A DNA stretch of 64,000 nt from Bin5 sp965221345 (GTDB lineage Bacteria > Chloroflexota > Anaerolineae > Caldilineales > Caldilineaceae): positions 3,348,001-3,412,000 of the forward strand of contig CBDCSD010000002.1 of NCBI GenBank assembly GCA_965221345.1, read 5' to 3'. The notes beneath the pieces were generated by a model, which was given only the letters and a program-made list of their open reading frames with translations, was not told the origin of the DNA and searched no databases. Position 1 is the stretch's first letter. Every line of letters begins with the position of its first letter. Positions 24,741 through 32,749 of the stretch are shown here, one piece after another. A program made the position numbers and the translations under genes.

Positions 24741-26561
24741 TCACTGGGTCATGTGCTCAATATAAACGAAATAAGCGCCCAAATCGTTGCCGTCCTCCAA
24801 CTCAAACCATGTCTGCAGGTGCGTACCTCCCGCAGGCAACGACAGCTTGAAACTGATAGCTTCCTCATCGGCAGCGACTTCCTTACAGGCCTCCTCGCCC
24901 CCGATGGCGATGCGGGCACGATTTACAGGCAGGGCAACGCCGCCTCCCCATGTTATCCGCTCTTTCAGCGACGGTTCGCAGTCGCTGCCGGAATCCTTTC
25001 CACCTACTTCATCGGGTGCCCGAATGGAAATCTTGCTAAAAGGGGTCGGCTCTCCCCCCTCCAGCCCCGCTGCAATCGGCGCGTCCTCCTCCTTGGGCCA
25101 GCGCCGCAGACTAAAACTGTAGGTCCCTGCCTCGACGACGTCAACCTCCCAGTGGCCGTTGCAGATCAGGCCCTGGCGGACAAGGCTCTGGTTCCATGCG
25201 CATTCGCAATCTTCGTTACGCCAATCGTGCGTATTCAACCGCAGGCGGGACGCGCTCGGCCCCCCAATCGCTATCGGTATATCTTCGTCAAATTGCCGCG
25301 AGACTTTCTGCCACCACGCCTCGTAGGCGAGACGCAACGCAGCCACAACGTCGGGATGGCTCGCCGCAACGTCTATTAGTTGCCCCGGATCTTCCTTTAT
25401 TGCATAGAGCTCCCGCCCGTTCACAAGACGCCAGCGATCTGTCATCACCGCGCTCTTGCGCCATTTGACAGGGTACGCCAGCCTCTGTGAGTCGGTGACC
25501 AGCGCCCGGTCAGGCCAGACCCTCTGTTTTCCCTCTTCTGGTTGCAGCAGCGGCGCCAGGCTGCGTCCATCGAAACCGTTGCCCTCTGGCTTCTCCAGGC
25601 CGCAGATGTCGATCAGCGTCGGCAAGATATCCACATTCGCGGTCACTTCATCCACGTCCCGCCCCTCACTAATTCCTCCTGCAGGCCAATGGAGAAAGAA
25701 AGGGACGCGGTGGCCGCCGTCGTACTCGGAACCTTTCTGGCCTCGCATCCCGGCATTGAAGCCGTTGATGACCAACTGGCTTTCATCCACTTCCAGGCCG
25801 CCCCCTGAACCGTTATCCGTCATGAAGATGAAGATCGTATTGTCTACCAGGCCCATTTCTGCCAAACTGCGCCGCAAACCGCCAACGTTCTCATCAATGT
25901 TAGCAAGCATCCCATAGAAGTTGGCCCTCTGCTGGTGCGGTGTCAACGGCACATAGGGATCACTATAGAGAGGATCAACCAGAAAGGGGGAGTGGGGGGC
26001 ATTGGTGGGAATATAACAAAAGAAAGGTTGCTCCCGGTTTCGCTCGATAAAGCTCAACGCATTCTGAAACCAGACGTCCGTGCAATATCCCTTGTGCCGG
26101 TTATGCCTTTCCCCGTCCCAGTAACTGTCATCGAAATAATTGTTGCCCCAGTAATCAGGAGTCTGGCCGACTCCGCCGCCGCCGTGAACGACGACCGTTT
26201 CAAAGCCGCGGTCTTGTGGACGGTATGGCGCGTTGTCCCCCAGATGCCACTTGCCAAAAATGCCGGTGGCATAGCCGCTGCGTTTAAAGTAGTCGGCCAT
26301 GCTGATCTCGTTAGACCGCAACAGTGAACGTCCGCCGATTGTGTGCCAGACGCCGGTGCTATTTGCATAGTGGCCGGTCAAAAGGCCGGCCCGGGTAGGC
26401 GCGCATGTCGGCCCAACGTGGTAATCGGTCAGGCGCACGCTAGTGGCGTGGAGCGCGTCGATATGCGGTGTCTTGACTACCGGATTGCCGTGACACGAAA
26501 GATCACCGTATCCCTGATCGTCGGTAAGAACGAAGACAACGTTTGGATGGTCCGACTTCAT
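24741..26561 (-). CDS. Type I sulfatase (formylglycine-dependent), paralogue A
   Basis: Removes a sulfate ester from an unknown substrate. It has 606 residues from the ATG at 26561 (AGGGAG site). No signal peptide is evident, so it appears cytoplasmic. Metal site VLTDDQGYGDLSCHGNP, then the FGly motif C53-A-P-T-R with AGLLTGHY, GIFGKWHLGDN, FMTDNGSGGG and RGQKGSEYDGGHRVP, a complete active site. Residues about 450-606 form an extra C-terminal region (GAWNQ/WEVDVVEAGTYSFSLRRW) shared with the paralogue immediately upstream in transcript order. It probably needs an FGly-generating or anSME-type maturase, not found here. The low divergence from the neighbouring sulfatase indicates tandem duplication. 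Confidence 0.92.
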   Translation of the reverse strand: MKSDHPNVVFVLTDDQGYGDLSCHGNPVVKTPHIDALHATSVRLTDYHVGPTCAPTRAGLLTGHYANSTGVWHTIGGRSLLRSNEISMADYFKRSGYATGIFGKWHLGDNAPYRPQDRGFETVVVHGGGGVGQTPDYWGNNYFDDSYWDGERHNRHKGYCTDVWFQNALSFIERNREQPFFCYIPTNAPHSPFLVDPLYSDPYVPLTPHQQRANFYGMLANIDENVGGLRRSLAEMGLVDNTIFIFMTDNGSGGGLEVDESQLVINGFNAGMRGQKGSEYDGGHRVPFFLHWPAGGISEGRDVDEVTANVDILPTLIDICGLEKPEGNGFDGRSLAPLLQPEEGKQRVWPDRALVTDSQRLAYPVKWRKSAVMTDRWRLVNGRELYAIKEDPGQLIDVAASHPDVVAALRLAYEAWWQKVSRQFDEDIPIAIGGPSASRLRLNTHDWRNEDCECAWNQSLVRQGLICNGHWEVDVVEAGTYSFSLRRWPKEEDAPIAAGLEGGEPTPFSKISIRAPDEVGGKDSGSDCEPSLKERITWGGGVALPVNRARIAIGGEEACKEVAADEEAISFKLSLPAGGTHLQTWFELEDGNDLGAYFVYIEHMTQ

Positions 26562-26733
26562 GCCTAACTCCCTATGCGAAATCCTATCCGAATTCCTTTG
26601 TAAAATGCTGCCTCTCGCTCGGTTCTGCTGCTTGTATGGCTGCTGTCGCCTCAACCCTTACTCTAAACCTGTATTCGTGGATTGCCGGCAAGCCGAAGAA
26701 ACATGGTTGAATTGTGCCCGTCTAGTACCGGTG

Positions 26734-28590
26734 CTAGCTTGGCCTCAACTGCTCCACGTAGACATAGTACGCCCCCATCTCCTCGCCCTCCTCCAACGCA
26801 AACCATGTTTGTAAGTGTGTCCCGCCTGCTGGGAGCGTCAGCGTGAAAACTGCACCTTTATCATCGGGTCTGACTGTAGTCCACACTTCCTGTCCTGCGA
26901 TGGCGATACCGGCCCGGCGCACCGGCAAGGCTACTCCGCCGCCCCAACTGATCCTTTCCTTAAACGACGATCCTTCGGCCGTCTCAAGGTCAGCGTCGAT
27001 TCGAAGTTCTTGCCATCCCACCGGCTCACCCCCAGCCAATCCGGCAGCAATCGGCGCGTCCTCTTCCAAAGGCCAGCGGCGCAAGGTAAAGCGATAAGTG
27101 CCCGCTTCGACGACGTCCACCTCCCAGTAGCCGTTACAGATCAAGCCCTGACGGATCAGGCACTGGTTCCATGCGCCTTCCAATTCTTCATTGTGCCAGT
27201 CGTATGTATTCAGCCTCAGACGGGACGCAAACGGCCCCCCAAACGTTATCGGGATTTCCTCGTCAAACTGGCGCGAAACCTTCTTCCACCACGCCTCATA
27301 GGCCTGACGCAAATCCGCAACGACATCGGGGTGCCTTGCTGCCACATCGCTGCGCTGCTCCTGATCCTCCCCTATGTCGTACAACTCACTTCCGCCTACC
27401 AATCGCCAGCAGTCCGTCATCACCGCGCTTCTGCGCCACTTTATCGGTCGCGGCAGCCGCTGCGTATCGGTGACGATCGCGCGCTCTGACCAGGCGCCGT
27501 CATCCTCTGCGCCGTCAACCCCCGTTTTAGCCGCTTCCGCAGCAGAAGATCTATCCGAGTGGTCTACATTATGCAGCAGCGGGACCAGGCTGCGCCCATC
27601 GAATTCGCTTGCGCCCGAACTGTCCAGGCCGCACAACTCGATCAAGGTTGGCAGAATGTCAATATTGGCTGTCAACCGGTCCACATCGCGACCTGTGTCC
27701 AAGCCGCCGCCAGGCCAGTGCATAAAGAAGGGCACGCGGTGACCGCCGTCATACGCAGAGCCCTTTTTCCCTCGCATTCCGGCGTTGAATCCGCTGGTGA
27801 CAAACTGATTCTCATCCACCTCCAGGCCGCCTGCGGAGCCGTTGTCCGTCATGAAGACAAAGATCGTGTTTTCTTCCAACTCCAACTCTCGTAACTGGAA
27901 GCGAAGATTGCCCACATTTTCATCGATCTTTGCCAGCATGCCGTAGAATTTTGCCCGATCCTCGTGGGGCGTCAGCGGCAAGTAGGGATCGCTATGAGTT
28001 GGATCCACCAAAAAGGGCGCGTGCGGGGCATTGGTGGGTATGTAGCAGAAAAAGGGCTCTTGGCTGTTTCGCTCGATAAATTCTAGGGCCTGTTGAAACC
28101 AGACATCAGTGCAGTAACCCTCAAACTGCCTGAACTGTTGCCCGTCCCAGTAACTGTCATCAAAGTAACTGTTGCCCCAAAAGTCTGGTGTCTGGCCGAC
28201 GCCGCCCCCTCCATGCACTACCACGGTCTCGAAGCCGCGATCCTGGGGACGGTAGGGTGCGTTGTCGCCCAGGTGCCACTTTCCAAAGATGCCCGTGGCA
28301 TAACCGTTGCGGCGAAAATAGTCGGCCATACTGACTTCATCGGCCCGCAGCAGCGACCGCCCGCCGCTCGTCCGCCAGACGCCGGTGCTGTTGGCGTAGT
28401 GGCCCGTCAGAAGACCGGCGCGCGTAGGCGCGCATGTTGGCCCCACATGGTAATCTGTCAGGCGCACGCTGTCCGAATATAGCGCGTCAATATGAGGCGT
28501 CTCTACTATAGGATTGCCATGACAGGATAGGTCGCCGTACCCCTGGTCGTCGGTGAGGACGAAGACGACGTTGGGCCGCTCAGCAGTCAC
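26734..28590 (-). CDS. Type I sulfatase (formylglycine-dependent), paralogue B
   Basis: Sulfate-ester hydrolase of 618 residues, closely similar to paralogue A along its whole length, including the identical FGly segment (C53-A-P-T-R) and the shared C-terminal region. The start is a GTG at 28590, with GAGGG seven bases upstream and ten bases after the stop codon of the PhyH gene, implying translation from one mRNA. Compared with paralogue A it has a short Asp/Ala-rich insertion (about residues 380-400) before the conserved AIVTDTQRL. Different substrate positions for the two copies are plausible but not shown. Confidence 0.92.
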   Translation of the reverse strand: MTAERPNVVFVLTDDQGYGDLSCHGNPIVETPHIDALYSDSVRLTDYHVGPTCAPTRAGLLTGHYANSTGVWRTSGGRSLLRADEVSMADYFRRNGYATGIFGKWHLGDNAPYRPQDRGFETVVVHGGGGVGQTPDFWGNSYFDDSYWDGQQFRQFEGYCTDVWFQQALEFIERNSQEPFFCYIPTNAPHAPFLVDPTHSDPYLPLTPHEDRAKFYGMLAKIDENVGNLRFQLRELELEENTIFVFMTDNGSAGGLEVDENQFVTSGFNAGMRGKKGSAYDGGHRVPFFMHWPGGGLDTGRDVDRLTANIDILPTLIELCGLDSSGASEFDGRSLVPLLHNVDHSDRSSAAEAAKTGVDGAEDDGAWSERAIVTDTQRLPRPIKWRRSAVMTDCWRLVGGSELYDIGEDQEQRSDVAARHPDVVADLRQAYEAWWKKVSRQFDEEIPITFGGPFASRLRLNTYDWHNEELEGAWNQCLIRQGLICNGYWEVDVVEAGTYRFTLRRWPLEEDAPIAAGLAGGEPVGWQELRIDADLETAEGSSFKERISWGGGVALPVRRAGIAIAGQEVWTTVRPDDKGAVFTLTLPAGGTHLQTWFALEEGEEMGAYYVYVEQLRPS

Positions 28591-28600
28591 GCCTGTGCCC

Positions 28601-29359
28601 TCACTGCCAGCGGGTCTTCCACTCGCCGAAGTTCTTCTCCTCATCCTGCCCACGCACCAGCACAGGTTTCCAACGGTCGCCAAAGGAGTTGGCCTCGGCC
28701 TGCCGCACCCACGTCGGGACGTAGCGCAGCGTTAGCCCACAGCGCCGCCTGTTCGACCGATTCGGGAGGCTGCCATGAATGAGCGTGCCGTCGTGGATCG
28801 AAACCTGACCGGCGTGGAGTGGCAAATCGACCGCGCTCGCCGATTGCTCTGGCGACACGTGGACCTCCTGGTTGATGCTGAGAAGGTTGCCGGACTGCTC
28901 GGCCTTGCCGTGCTCCACCACACCGGACACGTGCGTTCCGGGAATGACCTGCATACAGCCGTTCTCCTCATCGCTGTCGTCGACCGCATACCAGGCCGTG
29001 ATGGCCATCGGCGGCTCCAGCCCCCAAAAGGTCACGTCCTGATGCCAGGCAACAAACGCCTCGGCTTGATTTCCTTCGCCGTACTTGTTGAAAAAGTGGG
29101 TCGCAAGCAAAAATACATTGGGCCCGACCAACTTTTCGATGGCGTTGAGGATCGTAGGGTGTGTGGCAAGTTCCCAGATAAACTTCTCGTCAAAGTGGTA
29201 GTCCACCAGACCCATCTGAGCAGTTTCCTTGCCGACTCGGGCCTCCAAATCGTCAAATGCCAGCCGGTAATCGGCGACCTGCGGCCCATCCATCACGTCA
29301 ATCGTGCCGATGTAGCCGTCGCTTTTGTATGCCTCTACTTGAGCAAGGGAAAGGTTCAT
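28601..29359 (-). CDS. Phytanoyl-CoA dioxygenase-family (PhyH) oxygenase
   Basis: Fe(II)/2-oxoglutarate oxygenase of 252 residues, start at the ATG at 29359 behind AGGAGAG. Iron ligands are seen in VAWHQDVTFW (His-x-Asp) and TLIHGSLPNRS (distal His), with Arg in RRCGLTLRYVP for 2-oxoglutarate; NGCMQVIPGTH is the family strand. It is not a close copy of the PhyH at 14444-15382: the region around the iron site differs. Leads an operon with the two sulfatases, so hydroxylation and desulfation are probably coupled. Substrate unknown. Confidence 0.9.
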   Translation of the reverse strand: MNLSLAQVEAYKSDGYIGTIDVMDGPQVADYRLAFDDLEARVGKETAQMGLVDYHFDEKFIWELATHPTILNAIEKLVGPNVFLLATHFFNKYGEGNQAEAFVAWHQDVTFWGLEPPMAITAWYAVDDSDEENGCMQVIPGTHVSGVVEHGKAEQSGNLLSINQEVHVSPEQSASAVDLPLHAGQVSIHDGTLIHGSLPNRSNRRRCGLTLRYVPTWVRQAEANSFGDRWKPVLVRGQDEEKNFGEWKTRWQ

Positions 29360-29397
29360 GATTCTCTCCTGAGCGAAATTGGAACCGTCAACTGAAG

Positions 29398-29438
29398 AGG
29401 ATACCGCCTGTACGCCGCAATTGCAAGCAGAAAAAAAA
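29398..29438 (-). promoter_or_regulatory. Promoter of the PhyH-sulfatase operon with A/T tract upstream
   Basis: Minus-strand TTGCAA (29426-29421) and TATCCT (29403-29398), spacer 17. Eight consecutive T residues (29438-29431) lie directly upstream of the -35, a position where an UP element would act. The start codon at 29359 is 38 bases past the -10. Confidence 0.5.
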
Positions 29439-29534
29439 GTGGCTTGGCCGTGCAAAGCCTTTTGCGTTGTGGTAGACTGATCTAACTGCAGGCAAAGTTC
29501 ATGAATGGGCCTGAATCTCAAGGAGGATACAGAC

Positions 29535-29960
29535 ATGGAAGATCGCCAAGTACCAGGCTGGGTTAAGGAACACATAGGTCGCTATCTCGATTCCAACGGC
29601 GAGGACGGCCATATCTGGAACGGTGTGCCCACTCTGCTTCTGACCACAACCGGGCGGCGTACGGGCGAGGCGCGCACAACTCCGCTCATCTATGGCAAGG
29701 TTGAGGGCGCGGACAGGTATGTAATTGTCGCCTCCCGCGGGGGCGCCAGCCATCACCCGTCCTGGTATCTCAATCTCGTCGAAACACCTGCAGTGCAGTT
29801 GCGGGTCGGGGCAGAGTTCTTCGACGCCACTGCCCACACCGCCGCGCCGGATGAGAAGCCCGCTCTCTGGAGTCTGATGGCGGATATCTTTCCGGCCTAC
29901 AACGACTACCAAGCCAAGACCGAGCGCGAAATACCGGTTGTCATTCTCGAACGGGCGTGA
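29535..29960 (+). CDS. Deazaflavin (F420)-dependent nitroreductase-family protein
   Basis: Small split-barrel oxidoreductase of 141 residues, start at the ATG at 29535 behind AAGGAGGA. It matches the DDN/DUF385 family: LLTTTGRRTGEARTTPLIYG (about 36-55) is the cofactor-phosphate loop and VIVASRGGASHHPSWYLNLV (about 64-83) the family core. Members use F420 (mostly) to reduce quinones or other substrates. F420 use is inferred from the family only; no F420 biosynthesis genes are in the window. Immediately followed, with no gap, by the flavoprotein gene. Confidence 0.88.
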   Translation: MEDRQVPGWVKEHIGRYLDSNGEDGHIWNGVPTLLLTTTGRRTGEARTTPLIYGKVEGADRYVIVASRGGASHHPSWYLNLVETPAVQLRVGAEFFDATAHTAAPDEKPALWSLMADIFPAYNDYQAKTEREIPVVILERA

Positions 29961-29969
29961 GTGAGGAAA

Positions 29970-30809
29970 ATGACGCCGCGCCCCCATGGTGCGAACATGA
30001 GCTTGGTTCATGACCGATCCGGCCATGCCGGCTCCCTTCTCCTCCCTTCCCCTTTTCCGGTCCGCTCGGTCGAAACCGACAACTACCGCACAAAGACGAT
30101 CACGCTCGACGTCAGCCTGAACGCGACGCCAGGACAGTTCGTTATGGCCTGGCTGCCGCGCTTCGATGAGAAGCCCTTCTCTCTGGTTGCTTCCGACCCG
30201 GTCACTCTGATGATCACCGCGGTCGGTCCATTTACCAATCTGCTGCATGAACTGCGCCCCGGCGATTTGCTTTGGATTCGTGGGCCGTTCGGCAACGGCT
30301 TTCGCTTGCCGCGGCCCGGAATGCGCGCAGCCTTCGTAGGCGGGGGATACGGTGTGGCTCCTCTGCTCTGGCTTGCGCGCGCCTGGCGACCACAACTTGC
30401 AGCGCTGACTGTCATTATCGGCGCCGGCACGGCCGCCGACCTGCTCTATGCTGGTCGCTTCACCAGCCTGCAGGAAGCAGCGCAAAGTGATGTCATCCCA
30501 TTAGATCTGCTCACCTGCACGGAGGACGGCAGCGCCGGGTCGACTGGGCTTGTCACCGATCTTCTGGCAACCCCTCTGGCCGCATGCGAAATCGATCTGT
30601 TATGTGCCTGCGGTCCCCACGGCATGCTCTCCGCAGTCGACCGCCTGGGCAACCTTCACGGCGTCCAGCGCCAGCTCTCGTGGGAGGCGTATATGCGCTG
30701 CGCCGTTGGGATCTGCGGCTCTTGCGAACTGAACGGCAGCGTCCTATGCCTGGACGGCCCGGTCCTGCAGCATGGCAGCCACAAGAAATCTCGCTCGGAT
30801 CGATTCTAG
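29970..30809 (+). CDS. PyrK-like FAD/[2Fe-2S] electron-transfer protein
   Basis: Resembles the electron-transfer subunit of class 1B dihydroorotate dehydrogenase. About 279 residues; the start is uncertain (GTG at 29961, ATG at 29970 or ATG at 29997). FAD-binding PGQFVMAWLPRFDEKPFSLV, NAD-binding region AFVGGGYGVAPLLWLARAW, CGPHGML and a C-terminal iron-sulfur site CAVGICGSCELNG followed by a fourth Cys in VLCLDGP. All match PyrK. No pyrD gene is nearby, so this may pass electrons between NADH and another enzyme, possibly the adjacent deazaflavin protein. Converges on the P1 peptidase with a two-base gap. Confidence 0.85.
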   Translation: MTPRPHGANMSLVHDRSGHAGSLLLPSPFPVRSVETDNYRTKTITLDVSLNATPGQFVMAWLPRFDEKPFSLVASDPVTLMITAVGPFTNLLHELRPGDLLWIRGPFGNGFRLPRPGMRAAFVGGGYGVAPLLWLARAWRPQLAALTVIIGAGTAADLLYAGRFTSLQEAAQSDVIPLDLLTCTEDGSAGSTGLVTDLLATPLAACEIDLLCACGPHGMLSAVDRLGNLHGVQRQLSWEAYMRCAVGICGSCELNGSVLCLDGPVLQHGSHKKSRSDRF

Positions 30810-30811
30810 GA

Positions 30812-31867
30812 CTACGAAGTCAACTTCCGGGGCCTCAATTCGGAGGCGGCTGGCACGCCGTTGGCGGGCGCGGCGTTGAGGACGCCGTCAAGAACCGCTG
30901 CTGCAACGACTTCGGCAGCGACTGCCCCCAACAGACTCAACTCCACTTGCGCATCGAGCGCGCCGGTAGCCAGCGCGAACAGGCAGTCGCCGTCATAGAG
31001 AGTATGCGCCGGTCGCGTCGTGCGGCTGACTCCTGTTTGCGCCATCTGCGCCAACTTGGTCACTTCTGTCTTGCGAAGGCTGAGATTCGTGGCGATTACG
31101 CCGATGGTCGTGTTTTCCTGGACCGGTTGAGAGGTTTCGGGTTCAGCGTCGAATTGCGAAGCAGAGCGCTGATCAGGGTTCTTGTCTGGCGAACGAAAGA
31201 AAAAAGAGTCGAAGCGGGCAACAGCCACTGACAGACTGTCCACCAGTCCGCCACTCTCCGGGTCTCGGGCCCCGGCCACCAATTCGGCCCGCATCGGGTC
31301 CACAATATCACCGACAGCATTGACCGCCATCAGCGCAGAAACCACGACGCCGCCTGGCAAGACCGCAGACGCCTGACCTAATCCGCCGCGGGTGCAGCAG
31401 TCCTTTCCCAACAGTTTACCCACGGTACAGCCGACGCCTGCGCCGATGGAACCTCGGCCCACATCCTCCGCAGTTGCGGACTCGCAAGCAGCGAAAGCGT
31501 CCCTTTGCGTAGGGTATACCGTCGAACCGCCAAATTCCAGGTCGTAAAGGATCGCTGCCGGCACAATCGGCACCGGCGCTGCCGGCGTCGGCCAACCATA
31601 TCCTCGCTGTGCCAACCAGTCGACAACACCATGAGCGGCTCCCAATCCATACGCAGAGCCCCCGCTAAGAAGTACCCCGTGGACAAGGTCTACTCGGCCC
31701 ACGGGATCAAGCAACGCAGTTTCACGCGTCCCCGGAGCCGAACCGCGCACATCCACACCGCAGCAACTCCCATTGGGCGTCAATACGACTGTACAGCCGG
31801 TTCCGTGAACAGGATCCGACCAGTGGCCGACCAAAATGCCCTGCACATCGGTCAGCGCGTTATTCAC
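30812..31867 (-). CDS. P1-family (S58, DmpA-like) N-terminal-nucleophile peptidase
   Basis: Self-processing aminopeptidase/amidase of 351 residues. GTG start at 31867, overlapping the end of sufE by 8 bases. Family landmarks: GILVGHWSDPVHGTGCTVVL, SGGSAYGL, CTVGKLLGKD and GGVVVSALMAVNAVGDIVDP, and the processing site ENTTIGVIATN (about residues 245-255), where Thr becomes the N-terminal nucleophile of the small chain. A Ser/Asp/Phe-rich stretch just before the site is typical linker. The overlap suggests translational coupling with sufE, though a functional link is unclear. Confidence 0.9.
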   Translation of the reverse strand: MNNALTDVQGILVGHWSDPVHGTGCTVVLTPNGSCCGVDVRGSAPGTRETALLDPVGRVDLVHGVLLSGGSAYGLGAAHGVVDWLAQRGYGWPTPAAPVPIVPAAILYDLEFGGSTVYPTQRDAFAACESATAEDVGRGSIGAGVGCTVGKLLGKDCCTRGGLGQASAVLPGGVVVSALMAVNAVGDIVDPMRAELVAGARDPESGGLVDSLSVAVARFDSFFFRSPDKNPDQRSASQFDAEPETSQPVQENTTIGVIATNLSLRKTEVTKLAQMAQTGVSRTTRPAHTLYDGDCLFALATGALDAQVELSLLGAVAAEVVAAAVLDGVLNAAPANGVPAASELRPRKLTS

Positions 31868-32327
31868 CTTTCGCCATTCTTGCTGTAACTTGCCTCTTCA
31901 GATACGCCATGAGGACATGGAGACCTCGCAGTCGCTGCGGCGAGATCGCCTCATGAAGACCAAGCAGATAATGAATGTCATCCGGCGTTTGCAGCACCGT
32001 GTCCGGGGTCGCGCTCTCCAGCCCTTCCTGTACGATCGCGGCGTAGCCCCGTACTGTCGGCGACTCCTTCGGTACGTCGATGTAAACCTGTACGCCGGAG
32101 TCTTCTATGTCGGCGAACACGAAAATCGGCGTCTGGCATTCGTGGACCTGCTCCATCTGATCGCGGGCGTTGTGAAGAAAGCCGGGAAGATCCGGCATAT
32201 CCATAGCAAAATCTAGAAGAGACTCCAGCCGCTCGCGCGGCTCCATACTGCGGAAATCTTCAATGATCGCGCGCAGCGGCGGTGGAGTCCGGTCGATCTT
32301 TTCTTCAAGCGTGAGGTCGAAATCCAT
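31860..32327 (-). CDS. sufE: SufE-family sulfur acceptor
   Basis: Accepts persulfide sulfur from a cysteine desulfurase for iron-sulfur cluster or other sulfur transfer. It has 155 residues, within the normal size. PPPLRAIIEDFRSMEPRERL at the N-terminus, then LPGFL, and VHECQTPIFVF with the persulfide-carrying Cys, and the C-terminal VRGYAAIVQEGLESATPDTV and GLHEAISPQRLRGL, together diagnostic of SufE. No SufS is adjacent. Follows the 65-residue protein gene by 56 bases and may share its promoter at 32705-32732. Confidence 0.92.
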   Translation of the reverse strand: MDFDLTLEEKIDRTPPPLRAIIEDFRSMEPRERLESLLDFAMDMPDLPGFLHNARDQMEQVHECQTPIFVFADIEDSGVQVYIDVPKESPTVRGYAAIVQEGLESATPDTVLQTPDDIHYLLGLHEAISPQRLRGLHVLMAYLKRQVTARMAKGE

Positions 32328-32383
32328 TTAGAAGAGCCACCGCTTCCATCAGAAATACCGTATTGATGGTGGTTGAAGCATCG

Positions 32384-32581
32384 TCATTTTGAACGTTTCA
32401 AGACGGGCAACCCGTTCTTGCTTTCGGAAACTTCGTAACCTTCGGGTACTGCCTCCAACGATCCCTCCTTTTCTTCTTTGGCGAAGAAATAGAGAGTCTG
32501 TTGCCGTCCGTTACGCAGTGTTGTTTCCCTCGAGTGCAGAATGTAAGTCCTGCCCCTGGAATTAGTATGCGCATACGCCAT
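32384..32581 (-). CDS. Small conserved protein of unknown function (65 aa)
   Basis: MAYAHTNSRGRTYILHSRE, then LRNGRQQTLYFFAKEEKEGS and VPEGYEVSESKNGLPVLKRS. Soluble, basic, probably all-beta with repeated aromatic-rich strands. I recall similar short proteins in Chloroflexota, but no function. ATG at 32581 behind AAAGGAG with an 8-base spacer. It has a good promoter (32705-32732) and a structured leader with a stem-loop at 32630-32672. A smaller CCATC/GATGG hairpin (32346-32369) sits between it and sufE without a T-run. Confidence 0.75.
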   Translation of the reverse strand: MAYAHTNSRGRTYILHSRETTLRNGRQQTLYFFAKEEKEGSLEAVPEGYEVSESKNGLPVLKRSK

Positions 32582-32629
32582 GTTTTGATGCTCCTTTGCA
32601 ACTCAATGTTGGCAACTCTCCACTCCCCA

Positions 32630-32672
32630 TTCGCTTTGTGCGGCTGCTGGAAGGCACCTGCCGCACTGCGAA
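32630..32672 (-). ncRNA. Structured 5' leader stem-loop before the 65-aa gene
   Basis: Within the predicted 117-base leader, the transcript can form TTCGC-A-GTGCGGC pairing with GCCGCAC-AAA-GCGAA: 7 perfect inner and 5 outer base pairs with small internal bulges and a 15-base loop. It ends 48 bases before the start codon. No known riboswitch class was recognised; this could be a cis-regulatory RNA. Confidence 0.45.
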
Positions 32673-32704
32673 TTGGGTGAACTGTACCATTGACAGTTGA
32701 ATAG

Positions 32705-32732
32705 ATTGTAATCCAGCTTTCCAATATGACAA
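32705..32732 (-). promoter_or_regulatory. Strong sigma-70-type promoter for the 65-aa gene
   Basis: TTGTCA (32732-32727) and TACAAT (32710-32705) on the minus strand with a 16-base spacer, each one mismatch from consensus. Predicted transcription start is near 32698. Confidence 0.65.
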
Positions 32733-32749
32733 AAATCGTGACAACTTTT

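Noticed and set aside
29431..29475. GGCTT/AAGCC hairpin followed by eight T's on the minus strand as a terminator
   Set aside because: It lies upstream of the PhyH promoter where no minus-strand transcript is expected; stem has only five pairs. An UP element reading is simpler.
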